NCBI GenBank assembly: GCA_023974075.1 | Contig: CM043790.1 | Coordinates: 19,793,883 to 19,857,882, forward strand | Direction of reading: 5' to 3' | DNA: 64,000 nt | From: Chaenocephalus aceratus | Taxonomy: Eukaryota > Chordata > Actinopteri > Perciformes > Channichthyidae | Made by a program: the position numbers and the translations under genes | Shown: positions 43,350 through 53,056 of the stretch, piece after piece | Layout of the letters: every line of letters begins with the position of its first letter | Numbering within the stretch: the first letter of the stretch is position 1 | The notes under the pieces: generated by a model | Databases searched by the model: none | Told to the model about the DNA's origin: nothing | Seen by the model: the letters and a program-made list of their open reading frames with translations, nothing else

Positions 43350-43376
43350 AAAGAAGAAGAAGAAGAAGAAGAAGGA
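43350..43376. repeat. (AAG)n tract next to the LINE 3' end
   Basis: AAG repeats directly before the poly(T) that marks the LINE 3' end. A longer tract, 51646-51722, lies at the other LINE edge, so the LINE probably landed in an AAG run. Confidence 0.8.
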
Positions 43377-43474
43377 AGACTTTTTTTTTTACTTTTGCAA
43401 AAACACTTTATTTACATACGATCAATTATACATTCGATCAATAAAGTGCTTCATTGTGCAATAAAATGAACGAA

Positions 43475-44368
43475 TCACTTACAGTAAAATAGTACATTAA
43501 AACCTGTCTTAAAAACTTGTGCAAAGTGCAAATCCTCATCCACCACAGAACACACAATATCATTATAACACCAACGTTGTTTAAAAGCATCCAAGTCTCC
43601 AATATGTTTATAAAAACGATGCTCCAGCCAGAGTCTGGCTCTGATGTTACACAGCCAGATCGCTTTTGCCTCTTCCCCTTTCTTATTTTCAACCCTGTTT
43701 TTCCTACTTAAATAAATGGCCATTTTTGCTTCGCCAGAGAGGTAATTCAGGAGCTGCCACTTTTCCTTGTTCGTCTTTTTATATGGAGCCCCCATGATAA
43801 AAACACTCTCGGTAAAAGCTATACTAAAAAGACTAAAAACCAATGTTAAAAGAGAGAAGAAACCCGTGAGCCTCTTGCACTCTGTAAAAACATGGAAAAC
43901 AGTCTCTCTAAAACCACAAAATGGACACTTGTTAAAAACAGCAGGATTAATAATGGAGATAAAAGAATTACAGGAGATGGCACCGTGTAAAATTCTCCAC
44001 TGGAGGTCGGCAGTACGTTTTTTTATGGGAGGTTTGTATAAAATCCTCCACTGTGGGCCTGGTCCGCTTCCTGCACCCAGTCTGGTGCTCCACACAGTGG
44101 AGGCCCTGTCCTTCAGTGCATTTTTGTTGGTCGTCTTTACAATGTTCATGTATATAGTTTTTTTGTCAACTGTGTGGATGGTCATTTGTCCTTGGTTTGC
44201 GACCTTGAGCAGGGGGCCGGTCAGTTCTCCGAGCCCTGGGCTCAAGTAGATCTCCGGGAAAGGGTCTGCTGGGTCCGGCTTGGCTCTTCCCTGTCCATAG
44301 CTCCTTAAAAGTCTTTTGTCATCAGGGGAGAGGATCTGGCTCCATAGTTGCAGGATCCTCTCGGCCAC
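43475..44368 (-). pseudogene. LINE ORF2, C-terminal domain
   Basis: 297-codon frame continuing ORF2 after a frameshift near 44340. It includes DLQWRILHGAISCNSFISI, then a C-x2-C ... H-x4-C like knuckle (NKCPFCGFRETVFHVFTEC), characteristic of the C-terminus of L1/Tx1 LINEs, and a tail (EAKAIWLCNIRARLWLEHRF, HIGDLDAFKQRW). Function of this domain is template or ribosome-associated binding in related elements; inference here. The stop at 43475 lies about 95 bp before the poly(A). Confidence 0.85.
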
Positions 44369-45515
44369 TCAGCTCCGGCCCCACTGCATCCACCAGCTGC
44401 TGAAGGAACAGGGTCTTGGATCGGCACAGCGCCACCGTCAGGCCGGGTGTTTCGCTGCTGCTGACGTCCAACCTGGCTCTGTGAATGAGAGGCTCCCTCA
44501 ACAACCAGTACAGAGAGTCAGTCTTTGGACACCTTTTATGGTTAAAAAGGGCCCAAGATTTAAAAACACCCTGATAAAAAGGAGGTAGCCCACTTAACTT
44601 TAAAATGTTTAAATCAGTTAAAAACAGAGCAGCATTCAGCCCCAGGTTACTCACGCGTCGGAGAATGCAGCTGCTCACATCTCTCCACATCAAATCAGCC
44701 GGGCCAGTAAGATACCTCTGTAAAAACTGTATCCTAAAAGTGGCTGTTCGGCTGGCCAGGTGGATAAGGCCCTGTCCCCCCTCCTCTCTAGATAAAAACA
44801 GCACCCCCTGTGGCACCCAGTGTAGACCCTCCCAAAAGAAATCCACCAACTTCTTTTGTATTTGGGCTAGTAAGCCCGAGGGAGGGTCCACACAGGTAAG
44901 ACGGTGCCACAGTTGGGATGCCACAAGGTTGTTTAAAACCAACACTCTACCTTTAAAAGACATCTGAGGGAGCAGCCACTTCCACTTGGACAGCTTTCCC
45001 TCTATCTTTCTTATGACGTCCTCCCAGTTCTTCAGGACTATGCTTGTATTACCCAGGAACACACCCAGGTACTTTAGCCCATCTTTCTTCCATATCATGT
45101 TCTGGGGAAGAACTGGGAGACCGCCACTCCACTCACCGACAGCGAGGGCCTCACTTTTCTTCCAATTCACCCTCGATGCCGATGCTGAACTAAAATCCCT
45201 CACGATGTTAACTAAAATGTCTGTATCTTTTTGGTCTCTAATAAAAACAATGATGTCATCCGCATATGCTGATAAAACCATGCCTCCACTAAAACCAGGT
45301 AAAAACAGCCCTTGCAGTTTGGAGCGTATTTTGTTGAGAAGGGGTTCTAGGGAGAGTGCATAGAGCATGCCAGACAGAGCACAGCCCTGTCGGACCCCTC
45401 TACACACTCTAAACGGAGCACACAGCCCACCGTTGAACTTCAGCACACTCTCAATCTTATTGTACAACACCTTGATCTTGGCTATGAAACCAGCGCTGAA
45501 CCCAAACTTCTCCAT
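44322..45515 (-). pseudogene. LINE ORF2, reverse transcriptase palm and thumb
   Basis: 397-codon frame. Begins MEKFGFSAGFIAKIKVLYNK, then GVRQGCALSGMLYALSLEPL (RT block with GVRQGC), the catalytic AYADDIIVFI, LNWKKSEAL-type block as RVNWKKSEALAVG, and LKYLGVFLG. The thumb follows (WKWLLPQMSFKGRVLVLNN). Catalytic YADD is intact. The preceding RT blocks are in another frame (45538-46467), broken by a frameshift near 45560 at the SLDQEKGF motif. Confidence 0.9.
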
Positions 45516-45537
45516 TACTTTCCAGAGGAAGTTGTGC

Positions 45538-46467
45538 TCAACGCGGTCGAAAGCCTTTTTCCTGATCTAGAGAAATCAGACCAGTATCAATGCCCAATGA
45601 GCTGGAGACCTCCAAAACATCTCGAATTAGGTGGACATTGTCCACCATGGACCTGCCGGGCACACAGTAGGTCTGGTCCCGGTGGATAACCTGCTCCACA
45701 GCCCTCCCCAGCCTGGTGGCCAAAGCCTTGGACAGAAGTTTGTAATCCACACACAGCAGAGACACAGGGCGCCAGTTTTTGATGTCCTGCAGGTTTCCTT
45801 TTTTTGGTAGCAGCGTGATCACCGCTCTCCTGCAGGACATCGGCATCGAGCCAGAGGCCAGACTTTCATTAAAAACGTCTAAAATGTCATGTGACAAGAC
45901 GTCCCAGTAGGCTTTATAAAACTCTACGGAGAGGCCATCGATACCAGGAGCCCGCCGTCCATGCATGCCTTGCAGGGCGGTCTGCAGCTCCTGGATCGTT
46001 AACGGCCCTTCGAGCTGTGAGTTGGTCTCCTCGGAGACCTGAGGTAGTTCGTTGCAGAACCCCTCGGACAGAGTTTCCCCCTCCTCATACTCGCTTGTGT
46101 AGAGGGTGGAATAAAAGCTCACAGCTCGCCTCCTGATCTGGCTTGGCTCTGTTATTTCCTGCCCTGTGTCTGACAGCAGTGAGTGGATCACTCGCCTCTG
46201 CCCATTCTTTTTCTCCAGGCCGAAGAAGAAGCTAGTGGGAGCATCCATCTCATTGGTGTTGAGGAACCGGGACCTGACTAGTGCACCCTGAACTTTAACG
46301 TCCAGCAGGTTGGCTAAAGCAATTTTTTTCTCTTTGAGGATTTCAATATATCCTCGATCTCCTGTGGTTTCACTTATTGTTTCTAGTTCCACTATATCAC
46401 TCTCCAGGTCTTTCATAGATCTAATGATGTCTTGTGTGACATTGAGGGTGTGCTGTTGGCAGAGCAA
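45538..46467 (-). pseudogene. LINE ORF2, linker and RT fingers
   Basis: 309-codon frame. The linker has RSRFLNTNEMDAPTSFFFGL, a signature of Tx1-type LINEs. RT blocks follow: GRRAPGIDGLSVEFYKAYW, AVITLLPKKGNLQDIKNWRP with VSLLCVDYKLLSKALATRL, and RDQTYCVPGRSMVDNVHLIR. It ends at LISLDQEKGFRPR, where the first catalytic Asp region changes frame. Upstream, a further frame change near 46550 and 46680 links it to the endonuclease. Confidence 0.9.
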
Positions 46468-46582
46468 TCTTATCTCAGTCTTACCATGGTCCCACCACTG
46501 CCTAAGACTGCTAAAATCTCCCTTCCTCTGCCTAAAACACTCCAGAAATAAATAAGGGCCTCTTTAAAATGTTTATCAAATG

Positions 46583-47191
46583 TTAAAACCGAGTTAAAAT
46601 GCCAATATGCACTTCTGGGTAAAACATTTCTAATAAAAGCAAAGAGTGATCCATAAAACCAGCAGGTGATATGCTGCACATTTTAAAAATATTAAAATGA
46701 TGCTTAAAACAATAAAAACGATCCAGTCTAGCTGATGAGATTCTATTCTCTCTGATGTGGGACCAGGTGTACTGCCTGGTGTCTGCGTGCATCCTTCTCC
46801 ATACATCCACCAGGCTGTGGGAGTGGACCAGCTGCCTCAGAGCATGCTGGGATGCTGGATGCGGCTCTGCATGGTTGCGATCCAAAGATGCATTTTCTGT
46901 ACAATTAAAATCCCCACCCAAGAATAAAAAATCCTTCGTGACACAACCGTTTAAAACATCGTTAACTTTGAGTAAAAACAGCTTCCTCTCTGTACCGTTT
47001 GTTGGAGCATACACATTTACAAAAACAGCTGTAAAAAGGTCAAACCGTGCTTTTATTAAAAGCAACCTCCCATTGATAAAATGCTCGACCTCCAGAGAGA
47101 CAGGACTAAAAGACTTGGAGAGGAGGAAGCCCACCCCCCCACTAAGAGAGGTGTTGTGGCTTAAAATGACTTCCCCCTCCCACTCCAACAC
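46583..47191 (-). pseudogene. LINE ORF2, apurinic-type endonuclease, C-terminal part
   Basis: 202-codon frame that opens inside the inserted element and enters LINE sequence at about 47180. Endonuclease motifs: SLSGGVGFLL, VNVYAPT, FLFLGGDFNCTENASLDR (catalytic GDFN), TWSHIRENRISSARLDRFY (RLDR) and a DHS near the end (FMDHSLLLL). These are residues of the APE-like nuclease that nicks the target. The N-terminal part is on the far side of the insertion (49957-50112). Confidence 0.88.
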
Positions 47192-49949
47192 ACTCTCACT
47201 CCCTAAGCGTCCAATAGCGACGTTTGGTCAGTGTCCGTGGCGTCCAATTGTGACGCTCCTAGGCTCCTTCAGCGTCATAAAGGGACGCAAATAGCTTTCA
47301 ACTGATTGCAATGTATTCCCATCTGCGTCGGGATTTGACGCTCATGGAAGCACGGCATTCGTTTATGCCGGCTGCCCTTAAAGGCAATGTGAGCATCCAT
47401 TCTCATTGGATAACGGAGAATTTTACACCCGGAAGTAAGTACTCCTCTTACTGTCGATTGATTTTACAGTGATATCTGCACTACTCATCGACTAAAAAAC
47501 ACCAGATTATCCTTGTTAATTACACAACATTGATTGGTTTAAATTATGTACAATGCTTTTGTATTTTTCCCCTTCGATTCGGAGAAACAAATATGTTTTC
47601 TGAGTAAAGGATGGCAGAAGACACTACACTACCCAGAATCCCCAGCTATCGTTTGGCCTACACCATATGCTCTGTTTGACAAACCCCGTTTTTTTCACCA
47701 TTCATTCCGATGGCTGGCGTCTATGTCACGTGATCTTCAAATGTCTCCCTGCAGAAAAAGAAAACATGGCCGAACTTCGTTTTATTCTAGGTGTAAAATG
47801 CCTATTTTAAAGTTAGTTTGGCCATTAAAATGCGTTTTGATGTCATTTGATGCGAGAAATATGAGTTGTTATTTCAGATTATGTGTGCAGTGGATGTACA
47901 TGATCTTTAGTTTGCTAGTTATTACGAAGATTACTTCAGGAAATCGCGACGTTTTCATTGTTACCAAGGTGGTTGCTAGGGACGCTGCTATCGATATTAT
48001 TTCTGTTATGTTGTGTAACTGTTTAATGGTGTTATCTTTATTGCTACCCCCTTCCCCGTCAATGTATAGTGTTGGTCCACAGCCTAAACATATTAGTTTA
48101 ACAAAATCCGCATCTAAAGATAGCCTACGTTATTTCCCCCCTGTGCAATTCCAGTCTCACATCTCAGAGCACATCGTCATTAACAAATACCGGAAACAGA
48201 CCGAAATAATAATAATACCTTATTCCGAGTGTGCTTGCTTTTCTCTTTGAAAGTCATCACATAACGGCATTGTAATACACGGTTCGGCTGCATTACATAT
48301 TACATATCTGCCGTAGTTCTGTATTTATAGAGCCCTGATGAGAAGACAAACATGAGGAACTGAAAACGTGACGTGGATCATAAATATATCAGCCATTAAA
48401 CAACATCTTACATTTCTTTTCACACAATGCGTCTCCTTGCAGTATCAACACTAATTCGGCTCACTTTTATATTTGATCCAATTGGTAGATAGGCTGTATT
48501 TACACCATAAAGGTGCACAGCTGATGTAAAGGGACACCTGGTGGTTAAAGCATGTTATTGAATTTCAATATTTTTATTATTAGATATTAATACGATCCCT
48601 ATAAAGTATATTCATTACTCGTTAGTCTCTACTAATTGTTAATTAAAGACTGTATATAATGACTATTTTGCACATCCCTTTCAAGATTTCAAGATTTTCT
48701 AAGGTTTATTGACATATCATATAGGCCTACACAACTGTGGTGTAGTTCTGCACTGAATGAAAAACTTGGGTTGCAGGTTCCTCAATAGTGCATTACAAGA
48801 CATCTATCAATATTTGTGCATACCTCCAGCAATGTTAACTATGTTGAAGCACTTATTTTAACTGATATTATACATAATGTATTATACTCTTATAGATGTA
48901 TGTAGATATTTTATCTCCGGCCTTGTCAGGTATTGAACAATCAATAAATAAAGAACACAGAATTGTTGAATATAAAACACAGAATTTATGTGATTATACT
49001 AAATGATTTTCAAATAAACACAACTACATATTTAACTGTTACACATGCTGATGTAACGCAAATGTTCCAACTTGGGATCAATAAAGTATATCTTATCTTA
49101 AGATGATCGATGGCTACTGCCATATTTGCACAATGTGCCTCTGAACCTTGACAAGTGCATGTTTCAGGCTTATCAATTAATGTAATGTAATGTTATCACA
49201 GGGGTCACACACATAAGACCAGCTGTTAAATAAAGCTCTTCTGACCTTAGCTGGCATGTGGGTATATATAGTAATACTGCCCATAATGGGCACAAGCAAT
49301 TTTCACCCATTTATTAATTATATGTTTTAAATGTGAGTGTTTCCTTTCCCCTAAACCTCCAGGGATGTACACAGTTTAATACTGGCAACTTCTTATTATG
49401 GGAAATACGAAAACGTCTTTTAAAACTACAACTCCCAGTAGAGACGTGCCATAGAGAACATGTTGCGAAACAGAATAGCCAGCATGTGTAGTTCTGGGGA
49501 CGGGGTGGGGGAGGGGGGACGCGGTGGACCCGTTCAAATCCAGTTTTGGACAGTCTGCCGTGGTTCCATCCCATTTCAAGTGCTGTTCGAGAATCGGCTT
49601 AACCCTCGGAGCACACTCTCCAATCACAGAGCTTGAGGACTATCACGGGTTTGTCAAGAGCACATGGTGTAGTCCAAACGATAGCTGGGGATTCTGGGTA
49701 GTGTAGTGTCTTCTGCCATCCTTTACTCCTGGGAATGGACGCTCACATTACCTTTAAGGGCAGCCGACATAAACGAATGCCGTGCTTCCATGAGCGTCAA
49801 ATCCCGACGCAGATGGGAATACATTGCAATCAGTTGAAAGCTATTTGCGTCTCTTTATGACGCTGAAGGAGCCTAGGAGCGTCACAATTGGACGCCACGG
49901 ACACTGACCAAACGTCGCTATTGGACGCTTAGGGAGTGAGAGTGTGTTG
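47186..49949. mobile_element. long-inverted-repeat element without a recognisable gene
   Basis: 2764 bp, terminal inverted repeats of at least 200 bp starting CAACACACTCTCACTCC, with further inverted blocks at 47600-47665 and 49665-49730. The target CCCACTC is duplicated (47179-47185 and 49950-49956; an 8-bp reading is possible). The LINE codons GAG TGG lie in the duplicated bases, so the uninterrupted endonuclease can be read across the site. A 234-codon frame inside (47546-48250) has no known domain and skewed composition. It shares several blocks with 32455-35290, so both belong to one family. Confidence 0.85.
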
Positions 49950-49956
49950 CCCACTC

Positions 49957-50112
49957 CTTTCTCCAGTCCGTCTCATTAAAAACGTTGCTGTGCGTCTCTT
50001 GTAAAAAGAGGACATCGATATGTTTTATTTTTGCAGTCTGAAATATTAAAGCCCTCTTTCTTTCCTCTCTGGCTCCATTTACATTTAAACTTCCCACTCT
50101 AAAAGTATCCAT
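49957..50112 (-). pseudogene. LINE ORF2 start, endonuclease N-terminal part
   Basis: Probable ORF2 start at the ATG 50112 (MDTFRVGSLNVNGAREERK). LNVNG and the following LFLQETHSN (catalytic Glu) are the first two motifs of the APE-like endonuclease. It reaches ETDWRKEW at the target site of the inserted element and continues at 47180. The frame is also open upstream of the ATG, but those residues are low-complexity and hydrophobic. Confidence 0.85.
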
Positions 50113-50398
50113 TTCGAGTGAGATGTTAAAAGCAAAAATAAAAACAAATACATTAAACACAGACATCGAGGTTTTTAAAATCAACGCTGCCCATTTGCTT
50201 CCTCACTTTAGTAACAATTCTTTTTAGTCTGTATATTTCCAGCTCATCCAGGACAGACTGCTCTTTCCGGCTTATGTGGAGTCTTGCTGAGGCACAAAAA
50301 ACAGACAAATCTGGGAAATATTCTTCTATGATTACATTATGTTGGTTTTTTGTCTGCACCAGGTAATTTTTTATCATTTCAGCAGAGTACATTTTTTT

Positions 50399-51505
50399 TT
50401 ATTGGCTACTGCTCATAAAACCTGGCACATCACTGCTGTCAGACACACAATCATCCCAACTCTCATCCGCCTGTTCTTGCTCTCTTTCTTCCTTTCCCTC
50501 ACTCACTACTTTACTGCTTTTTGCAACGGTTGGTACATCCTTTTTATTTCTCCTGCGTTTAGTAGCAGTCTTTTTTTTATTTATCATTTCTGTTGCGACC
50601 TCCTCTTCCTCCATATCAGCATCCTCCACCTGCTCACCCCATGTTTTCTTCTCCTCTCTTGTTTTGTCCAAATGTGTTTCCCTATCTATATCTTCCTCCT
50701 GTGCTTTACTGACTTCACCTGTCCCTACACTTTCTTTTGCCAAATCACCTTGTGGTTCATTGATTATTCCAGGTTTTTTTTCACCATTTGTATTTGTTTT
50801 TTTATCTTTTTTTCTCCCATCCCCCTTTTCTTCTGCTTCACACAAAACCACCACCTCATTTTCCTGGACATAATCACCCACAGTGCCCACACCCTGTGCA
50901 ACACCACCGCACCGCAAGCCGGGCACAGCAGCAGAACCACGCTGTACAGCGCGCCCCCGCCCGCTCCGCGTCCGAGACGGCACATCGCGCGCCACCGCCA
51001 ACACTTGTATCATATACACTTGTCTACGGTGAGACACTACATGTTTCAGTAACTGAGACTTACATCCAGACAGCATCTTTTTTACGGGAGAAACAAGTTT
51101 CCCGTGTCTGGACAGTTCTCTACTGAGGAACTCATCAGTTATGAAGGGAGGGACATTAGACAGTACAACTTTGGTTGCGGGAAGCATCAGCGGCTGTACT
51201 TGGACAAACATTTCTCTCACCACGATGCCCGTCTCGATGACGCGGTTCGCCTTCTCCACCTGATCCAGAAAGATCACCACCGCGCTGTTCATCCGCGCCA
51301 GGGACTTAATGCTGCTGTGCCCGACCTTCTCTCCCACAGCCAGCCCGATCTCCTCCACAGTGCATGGGAAGCCGGCTGAGATTTTAATGCCGTGCTTCCT
51401 CGTGAGTTTGGCAAACTCTCCATTTACCATGGCGTCAGACGCCGGCCGGCGAGACACCGGCAGGAGAAGCCCACAAAACACCCCAAAAACACCACCAAAA
51501 AGCAC
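50399..51505 (-). CDS. LINE ORF1 nucleic-acid-binding protein
   Basis: 368-codon frame. The real start may be an internal Met (MVNGEFAKLTRKHGIK). The N-terminal two-thirds carry an RRM-like core typical of Tx1-group ORF1 (FPCTVEEIGLAVGEKVGHSS, SAVVIFLDQVEKANRVI, TKVVLSNVPPFITDEFLSRE, LLKHVVSHRRQVYMI). Where a zinc knuckle is expected, the frame turns into an Arg/Gly-rich stretch; another frame shows CPACGAVVLHRVW, suggesting a frameshift through the knuckle. The C-terminus is acidic and lysine-rich (EEEDIDRETHLD-like, KKTATKRRRNKKD). Expected to coat the LINE RNA. Confidence 0.8.
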   Translation of the reverse strand: MLFGGVFGVFCGLLLPVSRRPASDAMVNGEFAKLTRKHGIKISAGFPCTVEEIGLAVGEKVGHSSIKSLARMNSAVVIFLDQVEKANRVIETGIVVREMFVQVQPLMLPATKVVLSNVPPFITDEFLSRELSRHGKLVSPVKKMLSGCKSQLLKHVVSHRRQVYMIQVLAVARDVPSRTRSGRGRAVQRGSAAVPGLRCGGVAQGVGTVGDYVQENEVVVLCEAEEKGDGRKKDKKTNTNGEKKPGIINEPQGDLAKESVGTGEVSKAQEEDIDRETHLDKTREEKKTWGEQVEDADMEEEEVATEMINKKKTATKRRRNKKDVPTVAKSSKVVSEGKEEREQEQADESWDDCVSDSSDVPGFMSSSQ

Positions 51506-51645
51506 GAAAAGTAAAGAAAATCAAAACCACCACCGATAAACTATATTAAATGAACACCCATTACACAAAAATAAACGGAAAATATAACGAAAAAGTCTCG
51601 CTCTTCTCTTTCTGTCACACTCCAAAAACTCCCAGCATGCACAAG

Positions 51646-51770
51646 AACAAGAAGAAGAAGAAGAAGAAGAAGAAGAAGAAGAAGAAGAAGAAGAAGAAGA
51701 AGAAGAAGAAGAAGAAGAAGAAAAAGAAGAAGAAGGAAGAAAGAAGAAGAAGAGGAAAGAGAAGAAAGGA
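51646..51770 (+). repeat. long (AAG)n microsatellite
   Basis: Pure AAG to about 51722, then degenerate A/G. The lysine-rich open frame here is an artefact of the repeat. Confidence 0.97.
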
Positions 51771-51796
51771 AGTATTCTAAAAGTAATCTGCCACCG

Positions 51797-51901
51797 GTAC
51801 CGGCGGGGACTGTTGTTAGCTTCTGATGCGCAGAAGAAAAATCTGGCCCACCCTATATTTTTACAGGCCCACCCTAAAGTACATTTCTGCCTACGCTACT
51901 G
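51797..51901. mobile_element. end fragment of another hAT-type element
   Basis: Contains 'cccaccctatatttttacag' and ends TTTCTGCCTACGCTACTG; reversed, this is a CAGTAGCGTAGGCAGAAA start of the hAT kind. The other end is not found. It abuts the Harbinger copy directly. Confidence 0.45.
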
Positions 51902-52090
51902 GTCCGCACAGCAGCGTGCGTTGACGTTGGCGGTCGGCGTGTCTGAAGCTTGGGGATTTTTTTTTTTTTTTTGCGAGCAACGTGACCAACAACCAATCAC
52001 ATGAATCTCTTGCCCCCGACATACAAAGCAATAGCAATGTTAAAACGAAGTAAACTGGAAAAAAAACAAAACTCCAACAGGCGAAAACCT

Positions 52091-52308
52091 ATAGGTTACT
52101 TACGTAACCCCAGTTCTCAGAGTAACATGAAGTGAGATGTCTCACTATGGGATGCGCCTCATCGCGGAGCAAACAGAAGCATCAATTTCATTACGCCAAT
52201 CCTGATTGGCCGGTGATTCTTGACGTCAACGTCAGGGGAAATCACCCCCTATAAGTAGCCTGCGCCACGACGCATGCGTCATTCAAAATAAGCACCTCTT
52301 CTCGCTTC
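52091..52308. repeat. DIRS left inverted terminal repeat
   Basis: Outer 43 bases (ATAGGTTACTTACGTAACCC ...) are specific to this end; from 52134 on (gatgtctcactatgggatgc) it is the inverse of the right repeat. Confidence 0.92.
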
Positions 52309-52331
52309 ACCGTAGCAAGGAGGGCCGTCTG

Positions 52332-52427
52332 GTGAGACATCTCACTTCATGTTACTCTGAGCACTGGGGTTACGTAAGTAACCTATAGTTCTCATTCATA
52401 ACACTCCGTTCGATGTCTCACTATGGG
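52332..52427. repeat. DIRS internal complementary region
   Basis: 52332-52386 is the reverse complement of the left tip (one mismatch), and 52387-52427 the reverse complement of the right tip. The two halves abut with no extra base. In DIRS1 this region templates the joining of the two ends into a circle. Confidence 0.93.
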
Positions 52428-52487
52428 AAATTGTAGCTCCCGTATTGCCAGACGAGCTTATCTTGAAGATCACCGATCAACCAGAAT

Positions 52488-53056
52488 TTAACAGGTGGAG
52501 TCCCGACTCAACAAGGTGCCCAGCACTGCTCGGGCCACGCTTGGAGCGGAGACGTCCAGCCTGTAAAAGCAGACAACAGTGAGCGGCGAAGACCCGCTTT
52601 CCGCTGCACAGATGTCTTGGATGGGAAACATCCTGGACAGAGCCCAGGATGCAGCCAGACCCTGATTTGAAAGAGCTCGCGGACCCGAAGGTGCCTGCAA
52701 CTCTGACTCACAAGGGTCTCAAAGCAATAGCCTCCACACGACAGTGGGAGAACCGTTGCTTAGTAACCGGCTTGCCCCCCTTTAAGGGTTAGCCCAGGAC
52801 ACCAGGAGTTGGTCATTATGACAAACACCCCTGATCTGTCCATACAGGTGCGTAAGCACAAACTGGACACAGCAAATCCCGCTGCTGTTCCCCGTAGGTA
52901 TATCCATTGGGTACATGTACAGACAGTGCATGAAAACATTACTGGCTCGCCTGGCGGAAGCCAGGGTCAGTAACCGCACTATGTTAGAGAGACCTGGTGT
53001 AGGAATCTCTCGCACTCTGAATAGTGTTAACACCCTATGAGGGAGTCTCACTATAT
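52488..53056 (-). pseudogene. DIRS tyrosine recombinase, deleted and mutated
   Basis: Remnant of the recombinase downstream of RNase H. Recognisable pieces in different frames are HNDQLLVSWANP (about 52795) and, at 52488-52700, RALSNQGLAASWALSR, PIQDICAAESGSSPLTV and CFYRLDVSAPSVARAVLG. The last keeps the nucleophile Tyr context, but the His-x-x-Arg box expected as RAHSTRG has become RALSNQG, losing both catalytic residues. The N-terminal core-binding part and the first catalytic Arg region are missing; about 200 residues are deleted between RNase H and this end. Not functional. Confidence 0.75.

Larger units (their letters stand above)
43380..51640 (-). mobile_element. Tx1-like non-LTR retrotransposon (LINE), split and decayed
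   Basis: Minus-strand LINE with ORF1 (50399-51505) and ORF2 (endonuclease 50112-49957 and 47191-46583, RT 46467-44322, C-terminal domain 44368-43475). The 3' end has an AATAAA on the minus strand (plus 43407-43414) and a poly(A) of about 11 at 43390-43380. An element of 2764 bp (47186-49949) splits the endonuclease. Several frameshifts break ORF2. About 5.5 kb of LINE sequence remains, close to full length. The LNTNEMDAPTSFFFGLEKKN motif and ORF1 type suggest the L1/Tx1 group. Confidence 0.9.

Noticed and set aside
47546..48250. 234-codon open frame inside the long-inverted-repeat element
   Set aside because: No known domain, no sensible start context, composition like translated AT-rich DNA, and the other family copy has no equivalent frame.
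51550..51780. Open frame with a long polylysine stretch
   Set aside because: It is only the translation of the (AAG)n microsatellite.
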